Source of the DNA: Pantoea wallisii
Lineage (GTDB): Bacteria; Pseudomonadota; Gammaproteobacteria; Enterobacterales; Enterobacteriaceae
NCBI RefSeq assembly: GCF_002095485.1
Contig: NZ_MLFS01000020.1
Span: 1-64,000 of the forward strand
Length of the DNA: 64,000 nt
Direction of reading: 5' to 3'
The notes under the pieces were generated by a model, which ran no database searches, was not told where the DNA came from, and saw nothing but the letters and a program-made list of their open reading frames with translations. The first letter of the stretch is position 1. Each line of letters opens with the position of its first letter. A program made the position numbers and the translations under genes. Shown here piece by piece: positions 48,132 to 58,162 of this stretch.

Positions 48132-48941
48132 ATGGCTTTTCAGCGCTGGCAAATTGGTCTGGATATCCAGAACGGGCAACTTTGCGCCCTTGGCATCGAA
48201 CGCCGCCGTCACGGCTGGCAGTTACGACACTGGTGGCAGCAAGCGCTGCCGCACGATACGTTACGCAACGGTGTGTTGCAAACCAGCGCACTGTTACAGG
48301 AGATGTTGACCCGCTGGCAGCGCCACCTGCCGAAACGCTATTCGCTGCGCGTGGGCCTGCCGCCGCAGCTGGTGCTGCAGCGCACGCTGCCGCTGCCGGA
48401 AACCTCGCTGCGTGAGCCGGCGCTGAGCCGTTACGTCGCGGCATCTGCCCCGCGTCTCTTCCCGGTTGAGGCCTCCACGCTGTCGCTCGATTATCGTCTC
48501 GCAGGGGCGGCCAATCAGCTGCAGGTAACGGCGGCGCGCCGGGAAGTGATTACCCAGTGGCTGAGCCCTTTACTGCAGGCCGGGCTGCACCCCGATGTCT
48601 TTGAGCTTAGCAGCCTTGCGCTGATGCAGGTGGCTATGCGCCTCCCGCTGCAACCGCAACAGCTGCTGGTGCATCCGTTGGGCGAACACTGGCTGTGGAC
48701 AATAGCGGGAGAGGATGCCACTTCCGGCGCATCCAGTGATGCGTTAACGCTTGCCCATCTGTATGAAACCTTTCCGCAGATAAAAACGGTGTTTTGTACG
48801 TCTCCCCATCTGCTGCCTGAAGCGGAGGTGCAGCATGTTAAGCCCCTTGCGCTACTGCGCTATCGCCAGCCGCCGCTGCCTGCGCAGGAGGGGGACTTTG
48901 CTATCGCGCTTGGGCTGGCGCTGCGCCCGGAGGATCGCTAA
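48132..48941 (+). CDS. hofM: HofM, PilM-like DNA utilisation/pilus assembly protein
   Basis: A 269-residue actin-fold protein of the PilM family, cytoplasmic, first gene of hofMNOPQ. ATG 48132 gives the N-terminus 'MAFQRWQIGLDIQNGQLCAL', with the 'GLDI' start typical of the family. In E. coli the operon is Sxy/CRP-dependent and needed to use DNA as a nutrient; in Haemophilus the homologues are ComA-E. It overlaps hofN by one base (TAATG). No CRP-S site was recognised in the 173-bp upstream region. Confidence 0.88.
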   Translation: MAFQRWQIGLDIQNGQLCALGIERRRHGWQLRHWWQQALPHDTLRNGVLQTSALLQEMLTRWQRHLPKRYSLRVGLPPQLVLQRTLPLPETSLREPALSRYVAASAPRLFPVEASTLSLDYRLAGAANQLQVTAARREVITQWLSPLLQAGLHPDVFELSSLALMQVAMRLPLQPQQLLVHPLGEHWLWTIAGEDATSGASSDALTLAHLYETFPQIKTVFCTSPHLLPEAEVQHVKPLALLRYRQPPLPAQEGDFAIALGLALRPEDR

Positions 48942-49483
48942 TGCTGGCGGTCAATCTTCTGCCATGGCGCGCGCAGCAGTGGCAGCGTACCTGTCATCTC
49001 ACCCGGGTGCTGCTGATATCGACACTGGCCGGCACGCTGTTGCTGACATTTCTGGGGTGGTGGCACGGCGAACGTCTGTATCAGCAACGCGCGGCGTTAC
49101 TCATCCGCCAGACTGGCGTGCTGGCGGCACTGCAACAGCAGCTGGCTCAGCAGCAGGTGCTGCTCCAGCAGCGCGATGCGCTTCTCGCCACGCAGCAGGC
49201 GCGTGTGCAGCGGCAGATTCACCACCAGCGCTGGCAGCAGTTCTGGCTGCAGCTGCCGGCGCTGATGCCAGACACCCTGTGGCTCAGTCGTCTTGAACGG
49301 CAGCAGGGGCAGGTGCAGCTGCAAGGGCTGGCGCAAAGCATGGCGGCGGTGGGTGAATTCCGTCGTCAGCTGCTGGCGCAGCCGCTGTTTACCGCGGTAC
49401 AGCAGGGCAGCGTGCAGCGCCAGACGGATGGCTACTACCACTTTGCGCTCAGGGCACGTATGCAGGAGGGTAGCAATGAGTGA
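48941..49483 (+). CDS. hofN: HofN, PilN-like protein
   Basis: A 180-residue bitopic inner-membrane protein with a single transmembrane helix ('TRVLLISTLAGTLLLTFLGWW', about 20-40), then a Gln-rich predicted coiled coil ('AALQQQLAQQQVLLQQRDALL') and a globular C-terminal part. It corresponds to PilN of the pilus inner-membrane platform (with PilM, PilO). The start ATG overlaps the hofM stop by one base, and the stop overlaps hofO by 8 bp. Confidence 0.85.
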   Translation: MLAVNLLPWRAQQWQRTCHLTRVLLISTLAGTLLLTFLGWWHGERLYQQRAALLIRQTGVLAALQQQLAQQQVLLQQRDALLATQQARVQRQIHHQRWQQFWLQLPALMPDTLWLSRLERQQGQVQLQGLAQSMAAVGEFRRQLLAQPLFTAVQQGSVQRQTDGYYHFALRARMQEGSNE

Positions 49484-49970
49484 GCTATTTCAGGGCTGGC
49501 TAAGGCTCTCTTTGCCATGGCGCCTGGGTAGTCTGGCGCTGCTGGCTCTGATTCTACTGATAGCGGGATGGCTGATGCTGCTGCGGCCACAGTATCAGGC
49601 GCGGGAGGCGCAACTCTGGCACCTGGCGGACATCGGGCAGCAACAGCAACAGCGCCGGCAGCAGCTGAATGCGCGTCCGCCCATTGCAACATTACAGGAT
49701 GAGATTGCGCGCTTACAGCAGCCGGCCATCGCAAACAGCACAGCGGCATCACTGGAGAGTGTGATCGCCACCCGTGGCAGCCTGCTCGAAGCCTGGCACC
49801 CGGATAGCCAGCCTCAGCAGCTGGCGCTACAGCTGAGCTGGCACCAGTTTGTGCCGTTGTTCACCGCGCTGGCGACTACCGCGTTACCGGTGCCACAGCG
49901 CTTTCAGTTACAGGCAGAGCCGCATGGCCTGCGAACGCAGTTCTGGCTGGAGCGTGATGATGCGGAGTAG
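49476..49970 (+). CDS. hofO: HofO, PilO-like protein
   Basis: A 164-residue bitopic protein with a transmembrane helix at about 14-38 ('LGSLALLALILLIAGWLMLL') and a periplasmic helical/ferredoxin-like part. It is the PilO equivalent. ATG 49476 is chosen over the open upstream frame because it follows AGGAGG and matches the family N-terminus. Overlaps hofN by 8 bp and hofP by 14 bp. Confidence 0.82.
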   Translation: MSELFQGWLRLSLPWRLGSLALLALILLIAGWLMLLRPQYQAREAQLWHLADIGQQQQQRRQQLNARPPIATLQDEIARLQQPAIANSTAASLESVIATRGSLLEAWHPDSQPQQLALQLSWHQFVPLFTALATTALPVPQRFQLQAEPHGLRTQFWLERDDAE

Positions 49971-50340
49971 CGCGCTGCTGTTAGTGCTGTGGAGCAGCTG
50001 GGTCGCGGCGCGCGATCCGTTTCAGCCCCTGACGGAGGGCCTGTGTCAGGCGCAGGTTGCCACGCCGCAGGGCTGGCGCTTGCAGGGCATTCTCGGCAAG
50101 CCCACGCATTTCGTTGCCTGGCTGGTTTCACCGCAGGGGAAAAGCCACCGGCTGAGCGCCCACAGTGCGTTCCCGGTGGTACCCTGGCAGGTGGCGCAGG
50201 TGAGCGCCCACGAACTGGTGCTGCATGCGCCGCACAGCTGCCCGCCACAGCAAATCACATGGGTAATAAAAGGAGGATTTTATGAGATGGATGACACTGT
50301 GGCTGTTCCTGCTGCTGAGCGCGCCCCTGCAGGCCAGTGA
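49957..50340 (+). CDS. hofP: HofP, PilP-like protein
   Basis: A 127-residue exported protein: a short hydrophobic N-terminus ('MMRSSALLLVLWSSWVAA'), then 'RDPFQPL', the conserved PilP-like opening motif, and a small beta domain. It is expected to link the inner-membrane complex to the HofQ secretin. Start is the first of two adjacent ATG codons (49957, 49960). It overlaps hofO by 14 bp and hofQ by 59 bp, an unusually long same-strand overlap. Confidence 0.78.
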   Translation: MMRSSALLLVLWSSWVAARDPFQPLTEGLCQAQVATPQGWRLQGILGKPTHFVAWLVSPQGKSHRLSAHSAFPVVPWQVAQVSAHELVLHAPHSCPPQQITWVIKGGFYEMDDTVAVPAAERAPAGQ

Positions 50341-51541
50341 CGATCGGTTAAGCCTGGTGTTTGATGATGCGCCGGTTGAGCGAATTTTGCAGGCGCTGGC
50401 GGATTATCAGCACACCAACCTGTTGATTGCGCCTGGCGTGGAAGGGCGCTTATCACTGCGTCTGGATAACGTGGATTACGATCGGGCGCTGGCGCTGGTA
50501 ACCCGCCTGGCGAAGCTGAGCATTGTGCAGGAGGATGGCGTGCTGCTGGTCTACCCGGAGAGCTGGCAGCAGTTACAGGCCCAGCGGGCGGAAGCCGAAC
50601 GTGAAGAGAAGCAGCAGCAGATACCGCTGGAGCAGCAGACGGTGGCTCTGCACTACGCCAGCGCCAGCGATGTGTACCGTAGCCTGCAGGCGGAGCGATC
50701 GCTGATGTCGCCGCGCGGCAGCGTGACGGTCGATACCCGTACCAATAGCCTGCTGTTACGGGACAGCAAAGAGGCGCTGCGCCAGACCGAACGCTGGCTG
50801 CGGGCGCTGGATGTGCCGCTGGAGCAGGTTGAGCTGTCGGCGCATATCGTCACCATCAATGAAGAGCAGCTGCGCGAACTGGGCGTCAGCTGGAGCAGCT
50901 CGCCCGCCGATGCAGTGACCGAAGCGCTGCGCAATCCGCAGCTGGCGATTCCGCTGGCGACCGCCAATCCGGCGTTGCGTGCGGGCGTAACGCTCGGGCA
51001 ACTCAGTGGCGAACTGCTTAATCTGGAGCTGAGCGCGCTGGAGCAGGAGAATCAGATAGAGATCATTGCCAGCCCACGCTTATTCACCTCACATCAGCAG
51101 ACCGCCACCATCAAGCAGGGGACGGAGATCCCCTATGAGGTGAAATCCGGCAACAGCGGGGCGACAGCCATTGAGTTCAAAGAGGCGGTGCTGGGCATGG
51201 AGGTCACGCCGGTAGTGCTGGGCAACGGACGTATCCAGCTTAAGCTGCGGCTGAGCCAGAACATGCCCGGGCGCAGCATGACAATGGGCGATAGCCAGGT
51301 GCTGAGCATTGATAAACAGGAGATTGAAACGCAGGTGACGCTGCGCGACGGTGAAACGCTGGCGCTGGGCGGCATTTTTCAGCAGCAGCGCGCGCAAGGG
51401 GAAAAGCGTGTGCCGTGGCTTGGGGATCTACCACTGCTGGGCACTCTGTTTCGTCAGCAAACGGATGAGCGCAAGAAACGTGAGCTTGTTATCTTTATTA
51501 CCCCGCGACTGGTCAGGGAAGCAGCGCTTACCGCCGGATAA
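50282..51541 (+). CDS. hofQ: HofQ, PilQ-like secretin
   Basis: A 419-residue outer-membrane secretin with a signal peptide ('MRWMTLWLFLLLSAPLQA'), a short N-terminal domain ('PVERILQALADYQHTNLLIAPG'), an N-domain pair, and the conserved secretin core ('ASPRLFTSHQQTATIKQGTEIPY', 'QVTLRDGETLALGGIFQQ', 'VPWLGDLPLLGTLFR', 'RELVIFITPRLV'). It forms the channel for DNA or a pilus-like fibre. Start ATG 50282 follows AAGGAGG. Last gene of the hof operon; 483 bp separates it from aroK. Confidence 0.93.
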   Translation: MRWMTLWLFLLLSAPLQASDDRLSLVFDDAPVERILQALADYQHTNLLIAPGVEGRLSLRLDNVDYDRALALVTRLAKLSIVQEDGVLLVYPESWQQLQAQRAEAEREEKQQQIPLEQQTVALHYASASDVYRSLQAERSLMSPRGSVTVDTRTNSLLLRDSKEALRQTERWLRALDVPLEQVELSAHIVTINEEQLRELGVSWSSSPADAVTEALRNPQLAIPLATANPALRAGVTLGQLSGELLNLELSALEQENQIEIIASPRLFTSHQQTATIKQGTEIPYEVKSGNSGATAIEFKEAVLGMEVTPVVLGNGRIQLKLRLSQNMPGRSMTMGDSQVLSIDKQEIETQVTLRDGETLALGGIFQQQRAQGEKRVPWLGDLPLLGTLFRQQTDERKKRELVIFITPRLVREAALTAG

Positions 51542-52024
51542 AGCGGAAAATTCGCTCTGTGGTGCCAACTGCGTTGACGCAGGGCAGGAATTAGCATACA
51601 AGGTTTAGCGATTTTTAAAACGGTGTAACGGAACGCGGCAGGATAACCTTCCGGTGGGCGTCGGTCACAAGCGATACTGACGTCATGAAGAAAAATGTCC
51701 GCATTATTTGAGCTACAGGCAGGTGGCAGTCGTATCAATCCAGGCACTTACAGCAGTAGGTGATTTTGGGCGTACGGGCACAGCCAGCGCACCTGTAGCG
51801 CAAAAGATGCAGGCAGAAAAGGAAGAGCGTTACCGTCTCGCGAACCACAGACCGGTCCTGTACAAGGTCGCCGGAGGCAATTTATTCGGTTGCCAAACGG
51901 CCATGAGTGTTGAGATAATTTTCCGTCTGACTCTTGCTAATGCTCATGAGGTCTCAGTTCCTGTCCCGCCAGCAACGTGCTGTACGCGGGGTATCATCAA
52001 CGAATTCTTAGTAATACCGACAAA
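51542..52024. other. 483-bp region between hofQ and aroK
   Basis: No gene with support. It should contain the aroK promoter(s). A candidate is TTGAGA near 51911, with an extended TGCTAA -10 about 18 bp further. A short open frame across 51977-52024 is simply the in-frame leader of aroK. Confidence 0.5.
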
Positions 52025-52546
52025 ATGGCAGAGAAACGCAATATCTTTCTGGTTGGGCCGATGGGTGCCGGCAAAAGCACTATTGGTCGTCAGTTAGCTC
52101 AGCAACTCAATATGGAATTTTTCGATTCCGATCAGGAAATTGAGCGACGTACCGGAGCGGATGTAGGCTGGGTATTTGATGTGGAAGGCGAAGCTGGCTT
52201 CCGCGATCGCGAAGAGAAGATCATCAACGAGCTGACCGAAAAGCAGGGCATCGTGTTGGCGACCGGTGGCGGCTCCGTCAAATCCCGTGAAACCCGCAAT
52301 CGTCTCTCAGCCCGCGGCGTGGTCGTCTATCTCGAAACTACCATCGAAAAGCAGCTTGCCCGCACGCAGCGCGATAAAAAGCGCCCACTGCTGCAGGTTG
52401 ATGAACCGCCACGCGAAGTACTGGAAGCGCTGGCTGGTGAACGTAATCCGCTGTACGAAGAGATCGCTGACGTCACCATTCGCACTGACGATCAAAGTGC
52501 AAAAGTTGTCGCCAATCAGATCATCAACATGCTGGAAAAAAATTAA
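52025..52546 (+). CDS. aroK: Shikimate kinase I
   Basis: A 173-residue cytoplasmic kinase that phosphorylates shikimate for aromatic amino acid synthesis. Walker A '[15 protein letters not shown]' at about residues 11-25, shikimate-binding '[27 protein letters not shown]' region, and 'ATGGGSV' are intact. I chose ATG 52025 ('[14 protein letters not shown]'), which is the family start; upstream codons are open but unrelated. Followed 39 bp later by aroB as in E. coli. Confidence 0.97.
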   Translation: MAEKRNIFLVGPMGAGKSTIGRQLAQQLNMEFFDSDQEIERRTGADVGWVFDVEGEAGFRDREEKIINELTEKQGIVLATGGGSVKSRETRNRLSARGVVVYLETTIEKQLARTQRDKKRPLLQVDEPPREVLEALAGERNPLYEEIADVTIRTDDQSAKVVANQIINMLEKN

Positions 52547-52585
52547 TCCAGCGCCCTGAGGGCTCAGCAATAGGTATCGGTCATC

Positions 52586-53674
52586 ATGGAGAAGATCACT
52601 GTCTCACTGGGGGATCGCAGTTACCCCATCACCATCGCTGCCGGACTGTTTAACGATCCGGCTTCTTTTTGGCCGCTGAAAGCAGGCGATAATGCCATGC
52701 TGGTTACCAACCAGACGCTGGCCCCGATCTACCTGGAGAAGCTCGCCACGCTGCTGAGCAATGCCGGGATAAAAGTCGATCAGGTGATTCTGCCGGACGG
52801 TGAACAGTATAAGACGCTGGCAGTGATGGACGACGTGTTTACCGCCCTGTTGCAGAAGCCGCACGGCCGCGACACAACGCTGGTTGCCCTTGGGGGCGGC
52901 GTTATTGGTGATTTGACCGGCTTTGCCGCTGCCAGCTACCAGCGTGGTGTGCGCTTTATTCAGGTGCCAACCACACTGCTCTCTCAGGTTGACTCCTCGG
53001 TGGGCGGCAAAACCGCCGTCAACCATCCGCTGGGCAAAAATATGATCGGTGCTTTCTACCAGCCCGCCTCGGTGGTGGTGGATACCGATTGTCTGCGCAC
53101 GCTACCGCCGCGTGAACTGGCCTCTGGCCTGGCGGAAGTGATCAAATATGGCATCATCCTTGATTCGGCTTTCTTCCGGTGGCTGGAGCAGAATCTTGAT
53201 GCGCTGCTGGCGCTGGATGAGAATGCGCTGGCGTACTGCATTCGTCGCTGCTGCGAGTTAAAAGCGGAAGTGGTGGCTGCCGATGAACGCGAAACGGGCC
53301 TGCGTGCGCTGCTTAACCTTGGCCATACTTTTGGTCATGCGATTGAAGCGCACATGGGCTACGGCAACTGGTTACACGGTGAAGCGGTGGCGGCGGGCAT
53401 GGTGATGGCGGCGCGCACCGCTGAGCGCCTCGGCCAGTTCAGCGCGGCGGATACCGATCGCATTATCGCGCTGTTGCTGCGCGCGGGCTTACCGGTTAAT
53501 GGCCCCGCAAGCATGCAGGCCGAAGCTTATCTGCCCCACATGATGCGTGACAAGAAAGTCCTGGCGGGTGAATTACGCCTGGTGCTGCCTCTCGCAATTG
53601 GCCGCGCCGAAGTGCGTGCCGGCGTGGCTCATGATATGGTGCTGGCTGCAATCAACGATTGCCAGAAACCCTGA
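52586..53674 (+). CDS. aroB: 3-Dehydroquinate synthase
   Basis: A 362-residue NAD+- and Zn/Co-dependent enzyme, the second step of the shikimate pathway. The NAD-binding region '[20 protein letters not shown]' (about residues 93-112), metal ligands in '[31 protein letters not shown]' and '[14 protein letters not shown]' are present. Length equals E. coli AroB. Part of the aroK-aroB-damX-dam-rpe-gph-trpS superoperon. Confidence 0.97.
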   Translation: MEKITVSLGDRSYPITIAAGLFNDPASFWPLKAGDNAMLVTNQTLAPIYLEKLATLLSNAGIKVDQVILPDGEQYKTLAVMDDVFTALLQKPHGRDTTLVALGGGVIGDLTGFAAASYQRGVRFIQVPTTLLSQVDSSVGGKTAVNHPLGKNMIGAFYQPASVVVDTDCLRTLPPRELASGLAEVIKYGIILDSAFFRWLEQNLDALLALDENALAYCIRRCCELKAEVVAADERETGLRALLNLGHTFGHAIEAHMGYGNWLHGEAVAAGMVMAARTAERLGQFSAADTDRIIALLLRAGLPVNGPASMQAEAYLPHMMRDKKVLAGELRLVLPLAIGRAEVRAGVAHDMVLAAINDCQKP

Positions 53675-53735
53675 TGATATGTAGTGAGAAGTGATGCGGC
53701 ACGTGGGAAGCGTGCTGTTTTACGGAGGAGGCTAA

Positions 53736-54761
53736 ATGGATGAGTTCAAACCGGAAGACGAGTTAAAACCTGACGCCAGTGATCGCCGTCCAACGCGGCC
53801 TCGCAAATCGTCTTCTGCGCCGAAAGCGAAAGTGCCGGTTTCTCGTCAGCATATGATGATGGGCATTGGTATTCTGGTGCTGCTGGTTTTAGTGCTGGGG
53901 ATTGGCTCTGCACTGACCGGGCCGGATGAGAAGAAACCTGCCACCAACACCGCCAGCAGTGGCGGCGCTGCACCGTCTGCGGGTGGCAGCGAAAAGAACA
54001 TCGATCTGTCCGGTTCGACGACGATGAGCGGCCAGCAGAGCGCCGCGCCATCGGCGGAGAGTAGCGCGCCGCAAAATACGGCGGGTGCGCCGGCAGGCAG
54101 CGATAATCAAGCCATCTCTATGCCTTCGGTCTCCTCTACGCCAACGCAGGCTGAACCCGTTGAGACGCCGGCTAACCAGCAGCGCGTTACGCTGCCGGGC
54201 GATCTGAACAGCGCGCTGAACAATCAGCAGGGTTCTGTGGATGCGGCAGCCCAGGGGGCACAGGGCAACAGCTCGCTGCCAACGGCACCGGCGACGGTCA
54301 GCGGCAACGGCAGTAAAGCCGTCACGCCACCGGCACTGCACTCTGACAGCGCGCCGCGCACCACCAGCGCTCCGCGTACAAACAGTTCGCAGAAAGCACC
54401 GGCCGCAGCGAAGCCGACCGCGACGAAAGAGAGCAAAACCCACACCACCGCTGCGCACAACCCTGCGCCAGCCAGTTCGGGCGGTGCCAGCAAGTCGCTG
54501 CCATCGGGTGGCAGCTACACGCTGCAGCTGAGCGGTGCCTCAAAAGAAGCGAGCCTGAATGCCTGGGCGAAAAAACAGAATCTGAACAGTTATCACGTGT
54601 ATAAAACCACGCGTAACGGTCAGCCATGGTACGTGCTGGTGAGCGGCGCTTACGCCACGCCGGCCGAAGCCAAACGTGCAGTGGCTTCACTGCCCGCTGA
54701 GGTGCGTGCGGCGAATCCATGGGTGAAACCGCTGAGCCAGGTGAAGAAAGAGAGTCAATAA
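53736..54761 (+). CDS. damX: Cell division protein DamX (SPOR domain)
   Basis: A 341-residue bitopic inner-membrane protein: a charged cytoplasmic N-terminus (1-38), one transmembrane helix (about 41-60, 'MMGIGILVLLVLVLGIGSAL'), a long low-complexity periplasmic linker rich in Ala, Ser, Pro and Thr (about 62-255), and a C-terminal SPOR domain (about 258-337, 'GGSYTLQLSGASKEASLNAW') that binds denuded glycans at the division septum. It is roughly 90 residues shorter than E. coli DamX, the difference being in the linker. Sits between aroB and dam. Confidence 0.94.
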   Translation: MDEFKPEDELKPDASDRRPTRPRKSSSAPKAKVPVSRQHMMMGIGILVLLVLVLGIGSALTGPDEKKPATNTASSGGAAPSAGGSEKNIDLSGSTTMSGQQSAAPSAESSAPQNTAGAPAGSDNQAISMPSVSSTPTQAEPVETPANQQRVTLPGDLNSALNNQQGSVDAAAQGAQGNSSLPTAPATVSGNGSKAVTPPALHSDSAPRTTSAPRTNSSQKAPAAAKPTATKESKTHTTAAHNPAPASSGGASKSLPSGGSYTLQLSGASKEASLNAWAKKQNLNSYHVYKTTRNGQPWYVLVSGAYATPAEAKRAVASLPAEVRAANPWVKPLSQVKKESQ

Positions 54762-54856
54762 GTGATGTGGGGCTGCGCTGCTGTGGCCCCGTTTTAAGCG
54801 CAGAGCTGCTGTCGGTTCCACCACAGCCAATAATTAAGATGTAATACCACGACAGC

Positions 54857-55669
54857 ATGAAGAAAAATCGCGCTTTCCTGAAATGGGCCGGAGGGAAATA
54901 CCCGCTGCTTGACGACATCCGTCGTCATTTACCGCAAGGTGATTGTTTAATCGAACCTTTTGTCGGTGCCGGCTCCGTGTTCCTCAATACCGATTATGAC
55001 CGCTATCACCTGGCGGACATTAACGGTGATCTGATCAACCTCTACAACATCGTTAAAACGCGCGCCGTGGCCTTTATCGAGGATGCGCGTCAGCTGTTTA
55101 CGCCCGCAGGTAACAGCGCAGAGACCTACTACGCGCAGCGTACGGCATTTAATGCCAGTCACGATCCCTACCAGCGCGCGGTGCTGTTTCTCTATCTCAA
55201 CCGTCACGGCTATAACGGCCTGTGCCGCTACAACCTGCGCGGGGAATTCAACGTACCTTTTGGCCGCTATCGCAAGCCCTACTTCCCGGAAGCGGAGCTG
55301 CTGTGGTTTGCCGAACGCGCGCAAAAAGCAACCTTTGTCTGTGAATCGTACGATGTTACTCTGAACAGTGCGCTTGCCGGTTCAGTGGTTTATTGCGATC
55401 CGCCGTATGCGCCGCTGTCGGCGACGGCCAACTTTACCGCTTACCACACCAACAGTTTTAGCCTGCGCGAACAGCAGCACCTGGCCGAGTTAGCCGGCAA
55501 GCTGGCGCAGGAGAGCCGCATACCGGTACTGATTTCCAATCACGATACCCTGCTTACGCGCGAGTGGTATCAGAATGCCGATTTACACGTAGTTAAAGCC
55601 CGGCGTTCCATCAGCCGAAGCATAAGTGGTCGCACTCAGGTGGACGAACTGCTGGCGCTTTTCCGCTAG
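54857..55669 (+). CDS. dam: DNA adenine methyltransferase (GATC)
   Basis: A 270-residue class alpha DNA N6-adenine methyltransferase acting on GATC. '[20 protein letters not shown]' (SAM-binding motif X, residues 7-26), '[13 protein letters not shown]' (motif I) and the catalytic 'CDPPYAPL' (motif IV) are clear. It directs mismatch repair, replication timing and gene regulation. The ATG at 54857 gives the E. coli N-terminus '[10 protein letters not shown]'. Part of the aroK superoperon. Confidence 0.97.
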   Translation: MKKNRAFLKWAGGKYPLLDDIRRHLPQGDCLIEPFVGAGSVFLNTDYDRYHLADINGDLINLYNIVKTRAVAFIEDARQLFTPAGNSAETYYAQRTAFNASHDPYQRAVLFLYLNRHGYNGLCRYNLRGEFNVPFGRYRKPYFPEAELLWFAERAQKATFVCESYDVTLNSALAGSVVYCDPPYAPLSATANFTAYHTNSFSLREQQHLAELAGKLAQESRIPVLISNHDTLLTREWYQNADLHVVKARRSISRSISGRTQVDELLALFR

Positions 55670-55734
55670 TTTGTTTCGTCCGCGACCAACGCATTACGCC
55701 AGCCCGGTCTGGCGCACAAAATTGGGAGAATCGG

Positions 55735-56418
55735 ATGAAACAATTTTTACTGGCCCCTTCAATCCTATCCGCTGACTTTGCCCGCCTGGGTGAAGATACA
55801 GCCAAAGCGCTGGCAGCAGGCGGCGACGTGGTTCATTTCGACGTGATGGATAATCACTATGTTCCCAATCTGACCATGGGGCCGATGGTGCTGAAAGCGC
55901 TGCGTGATTACGGCATTACTGCGCCGATCGATGTGCACCTGATGGTTAAACCGGTTGATGCGCTGATTCCGGCGTTTGCAAAAGCCGGCGCCAGCTACAT
56001 CACGTTTCACCCGGAAGCCAGCGAGCATGTGGACCGCACGCTGCAGCTGATCAAAGAGCACGGCTGCAAAGCCGGCCTGGTGTTCAATCCGGCCACGCCG
56101 CTCAGCTACCTTGATTACGTGATGGATAAACTGGACATCATTCTGCTGATGTCGGTCAACCCTGGCTTCGGTGGTCAATCTTTCATTCCCGGCACGCTCG
56201 ACAAATTGCGTCAGGCGCGTCGCCTGATCGATCAGAGCGGTTATAACATTCGTCTGGAAGTGGATGGCGGCGTGAAGATCGATAACATCGGTCAGATTGC
56301 GGCAGCCGGTGCGGATATGTTTGTCGCCGGTTCGGCGATCTTTGGTCACCCGGATTACAAAAAGGTGATTGACGAGATGCGCAGCGAACTGGAGAAGGTT
56401 AATGGCTCATTTCACTGA
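55735..56418 (+). CDS. rpe: Ribulose-phosphate 3-epimerase
   Basis: A 227-residue TIM-barrel epimerase of the pentose phosphate pathway. '[15 protein letters not shown]' (residues 7-21), the metal/catalytic '[19 protein letters not shown]' and '[13 protein letters not shown]' are diagnostic. It overlaps gph by 17 bp, so the two are translationally coupled. Confidence 0.97.
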   Translation: MKQFLLAPSILSADFARLGEDTAKALAAGGDVVHFDVMDNHYVPNLTMGPMVLKALRDYGITAPIDVHLMVKPVDALIPAFAKAGASYITFHPEASEHVDRTLQLIKEHGCKAGLVFNPATPLSYLDYVMDKLDIILLMSVNPGFGGQSFIPGTLDKLRQARRLIDQSGYNIRLEVDGGVKIDNIGQIAAAGADMFVAGSAIFGHPDYKKVIDEMRSELEKVNGSFH

Positions 56419-57079
56419 TATCCGCGCGCTGGCGTTTGATCTTGATGGTACGCTGGTACACAGCGCGCCTGGCCTGGCGCAGGCGATCGATCTCGCGCTG
56501 GGCGATCTGCACCTGCCGCCGCCGGGCCTGGAGCTGGCGTCAACCTGGATTGGTAACGGCGCCGATGTGATGATGACCCGCGCGCTGACGTGGGCGCTGG
56601 GCCGTGAACCGCAGCCAGAAGAGCAGCACGATGCCCGTGCGCTGTTCGATAAATATTATGCCGAGACGGTAGAGGCGGGCAGCACGCTGTTCCCGCAGGT
56701 GAAAGAGACGCTGGCCGCGCTGCATGCCAAAGGGCTGCCGCTGGCAATCGTGACCAATAAGCCCACGCCATTTGTCGCGCCACTGCTGCAATCGCTGGGT
56801 ATTGCCGACTACTTCTCGCTGATTATCGGTGGCGATGATGTGGTGGTGAAGAAGCCGCACCCGGCAGCGATATTTTTAGTCCTTGGCCGTTTTGGCGTAT
56901 TACCGGGACAATTGCTGTTTGTCGGCGATTCCCGCAATGATATTCTCGCTGCCCAGGCGGCAGGTGTACCTAATGTCGCGATGACATTTGGCTACAACTA
57001 CGGTGAGCCGATTGCCACCAGCCAACCCGATTTAACTCTCGATACTTTTAGCGAACTGTTGCCCGTACTCGGGCTGTGA
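56402..57079 (+). CDS. gph: Phosphoglycolate phosphatase
   Basis: A 225-residue HAD-superfamily phosphatase that removes phosphate from 2-phosphoglycolate formed in DNA repair. Motif I '[12 protein letters not shown]' (nucleophile Asp near residue 13), motif II 'VTNKPTPF', Lys in 'VVKKPHP' and motif IV '[12 protein letters not shown]' are intact. I chose ATG 56402 ('[16 protein letters not shown]') rather than upstream in-frame codons inside rpe. 16 bp before trpS. Confidence 0.95.
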   Translation: MAHFTDIRALAFDLDGTLVHSAPGLAQAIDLALGDLHLPPPGLELASTWIGNGADVMMTRALTWALGREPQPEEQHDARALFDKYYAETVEAGSTLFPQVKETLAALHAKGLPLAIVTNKPTPFVAPLLQSLGIADYFSLIIGGDDVVVKKPHPAAIFLVLGRFGVLPGQLLFVGDSRNDILAAQAAGVPNVAMTFGYNYGEPIATSQPDLTLDTFSELLPVLGL

Positions 57080-57095
57080 TTATCAGGATATAACC

Positions 57096-58097
57096 ATGAA
57101 ACCCATCGTTTTCAGCGGCGCCCAGCCTTCCGGTGAACTGACCATTGGCAACTATATGGGTGCGCTGCGTCAGTGGGTGCAGATGCAGGACGAATTCCAC
57201 TGCATTTACTGCATCGTCGATCTGCACGCCATTACCGTACGTCAGGACCCGGCAGCGTTGCGTAAAGCGACGCTGGATACGCTGGCACTGTACCTTGCCT
57301 GCGGTATCGATCCGGAGAAAAGCACCATCTTCGTACAGTCGCATGTGCCTGAGCATGCGCAGCTGAGCTGGATACTGAACTGTTACGCCTACTTCGGCGA
57401 GCTGAGCCGCATGACGCAGTTCAAGGACAAATCAGCCCGCTACGAAGAGAACATCAACGCCGGTCTGTTCGATTACCCGGTGCTGATGGCGGCAGATATC
57501 CTGCTGTACCAGACCAACCAGGTTCCGGTAGGTGAAGATCAGAAACAGCACCTGGAGCTGAGCCGCGATATCGCTGCGCGCTTCAACGCGCTGTATGGCG
57601 ATGTGTTCAAAATCCCTGAGCCATTTATTCCGAAATCAGGTGCACGCGTAATGTCGCTGCTGGAGCCGACGAAAAAGATGTCGAAGTCGGATGACAACCG
57701 CAATAACGTGATTGGCCTGCTGGAAGACACCAAATCCGTGGTGAAGAAGATCAAACGCGCGGTGACCGACTCCGAAGAGCCGCCGGTAGTGCGTTACGAT
57801 ATTAAAGAGAAGGCGGGCGTTTCTAACCTGCTGGATATCCTCTCAGGCGTAACCGGCAAGTCGATTGCGCAACTGGAGCAGGAGTTCGAAGGCAAAATGT
57901 ACGGCCACCTGAAAGGCGATGTCGCTGAAGCGGTAGCAGGCATGCTGGGCGAACTGCAGGAGCGCTATCACCGTTTCCGTAACGATGAAGCCTTGCTCAA
58001 TCAGGTCATGCGCGATGGTGCAGCGAAGGCGCGTGCCCATGCGCAGGAGACGCTGAAGCGCGTGTATGAAGCAGTGGGGTTTGTGGCGCAGCCCTGA
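57096..58097 (+). CDS. trpS: Tryptophanyl-tRNA synthetase
   Basis: A 333-residue class Ic aminoacyl-tRNA synthetase. The HIGH-type motif appears as '[18 protein letters not shown]' and the KMSKS motif as 'KKMSKSDDN' (about residue 195). Length is as in E. coli (334). It is the last gene of the aroK superoperon and is followed by a rho-independent terminator. Confidence 0.98.
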   Translation: MKPIVFSGAQPSGELTIGNYMGALRQWVQMQDEFHCIYCIVDLHAITVRQDPAALRKATLDTLALYLACGIDPEKSTIFVQSHVPEHAQLSWILNCYAYFGELSRMTQFKDKSARYEENINAGLFDYPVLMAADILLYQTNQVPVGEDQKQHLELSRDIAARFNALYGDVFKIPEPFIPKSGARVMSLLEPTKKMSKSDDNRNNVIGLLEDTKSVVKKIKRAVTDSEEPPVVRYDIKEKAGVSNLLDILSGVTGKSIAQLEQEFEGKMYGHLKGDVAEAVAGMLGELQERYHRFRNDEALLNQVMRDGAAKARAHAQETLKRVYEAVGFVAQP

Positions 58098-58134
58098 AAA
58101 GTGCGGTCGCGCTTAAGCGGACCGTCTTTCTCGC

Positions 58135-58162
58135 CGGGTGTGCAGTGATGCGCACCCGTTTT
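58135..58162 (+). terminator. trpS terminator
   Basis: CGGGTGTGC (58135-58143), 6-nt loop, GCGCACCCG (58150-58158) with one G-T pair, then TTTT. It abuts the stop codon of the convergent small gene. Confidence 0.8.
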
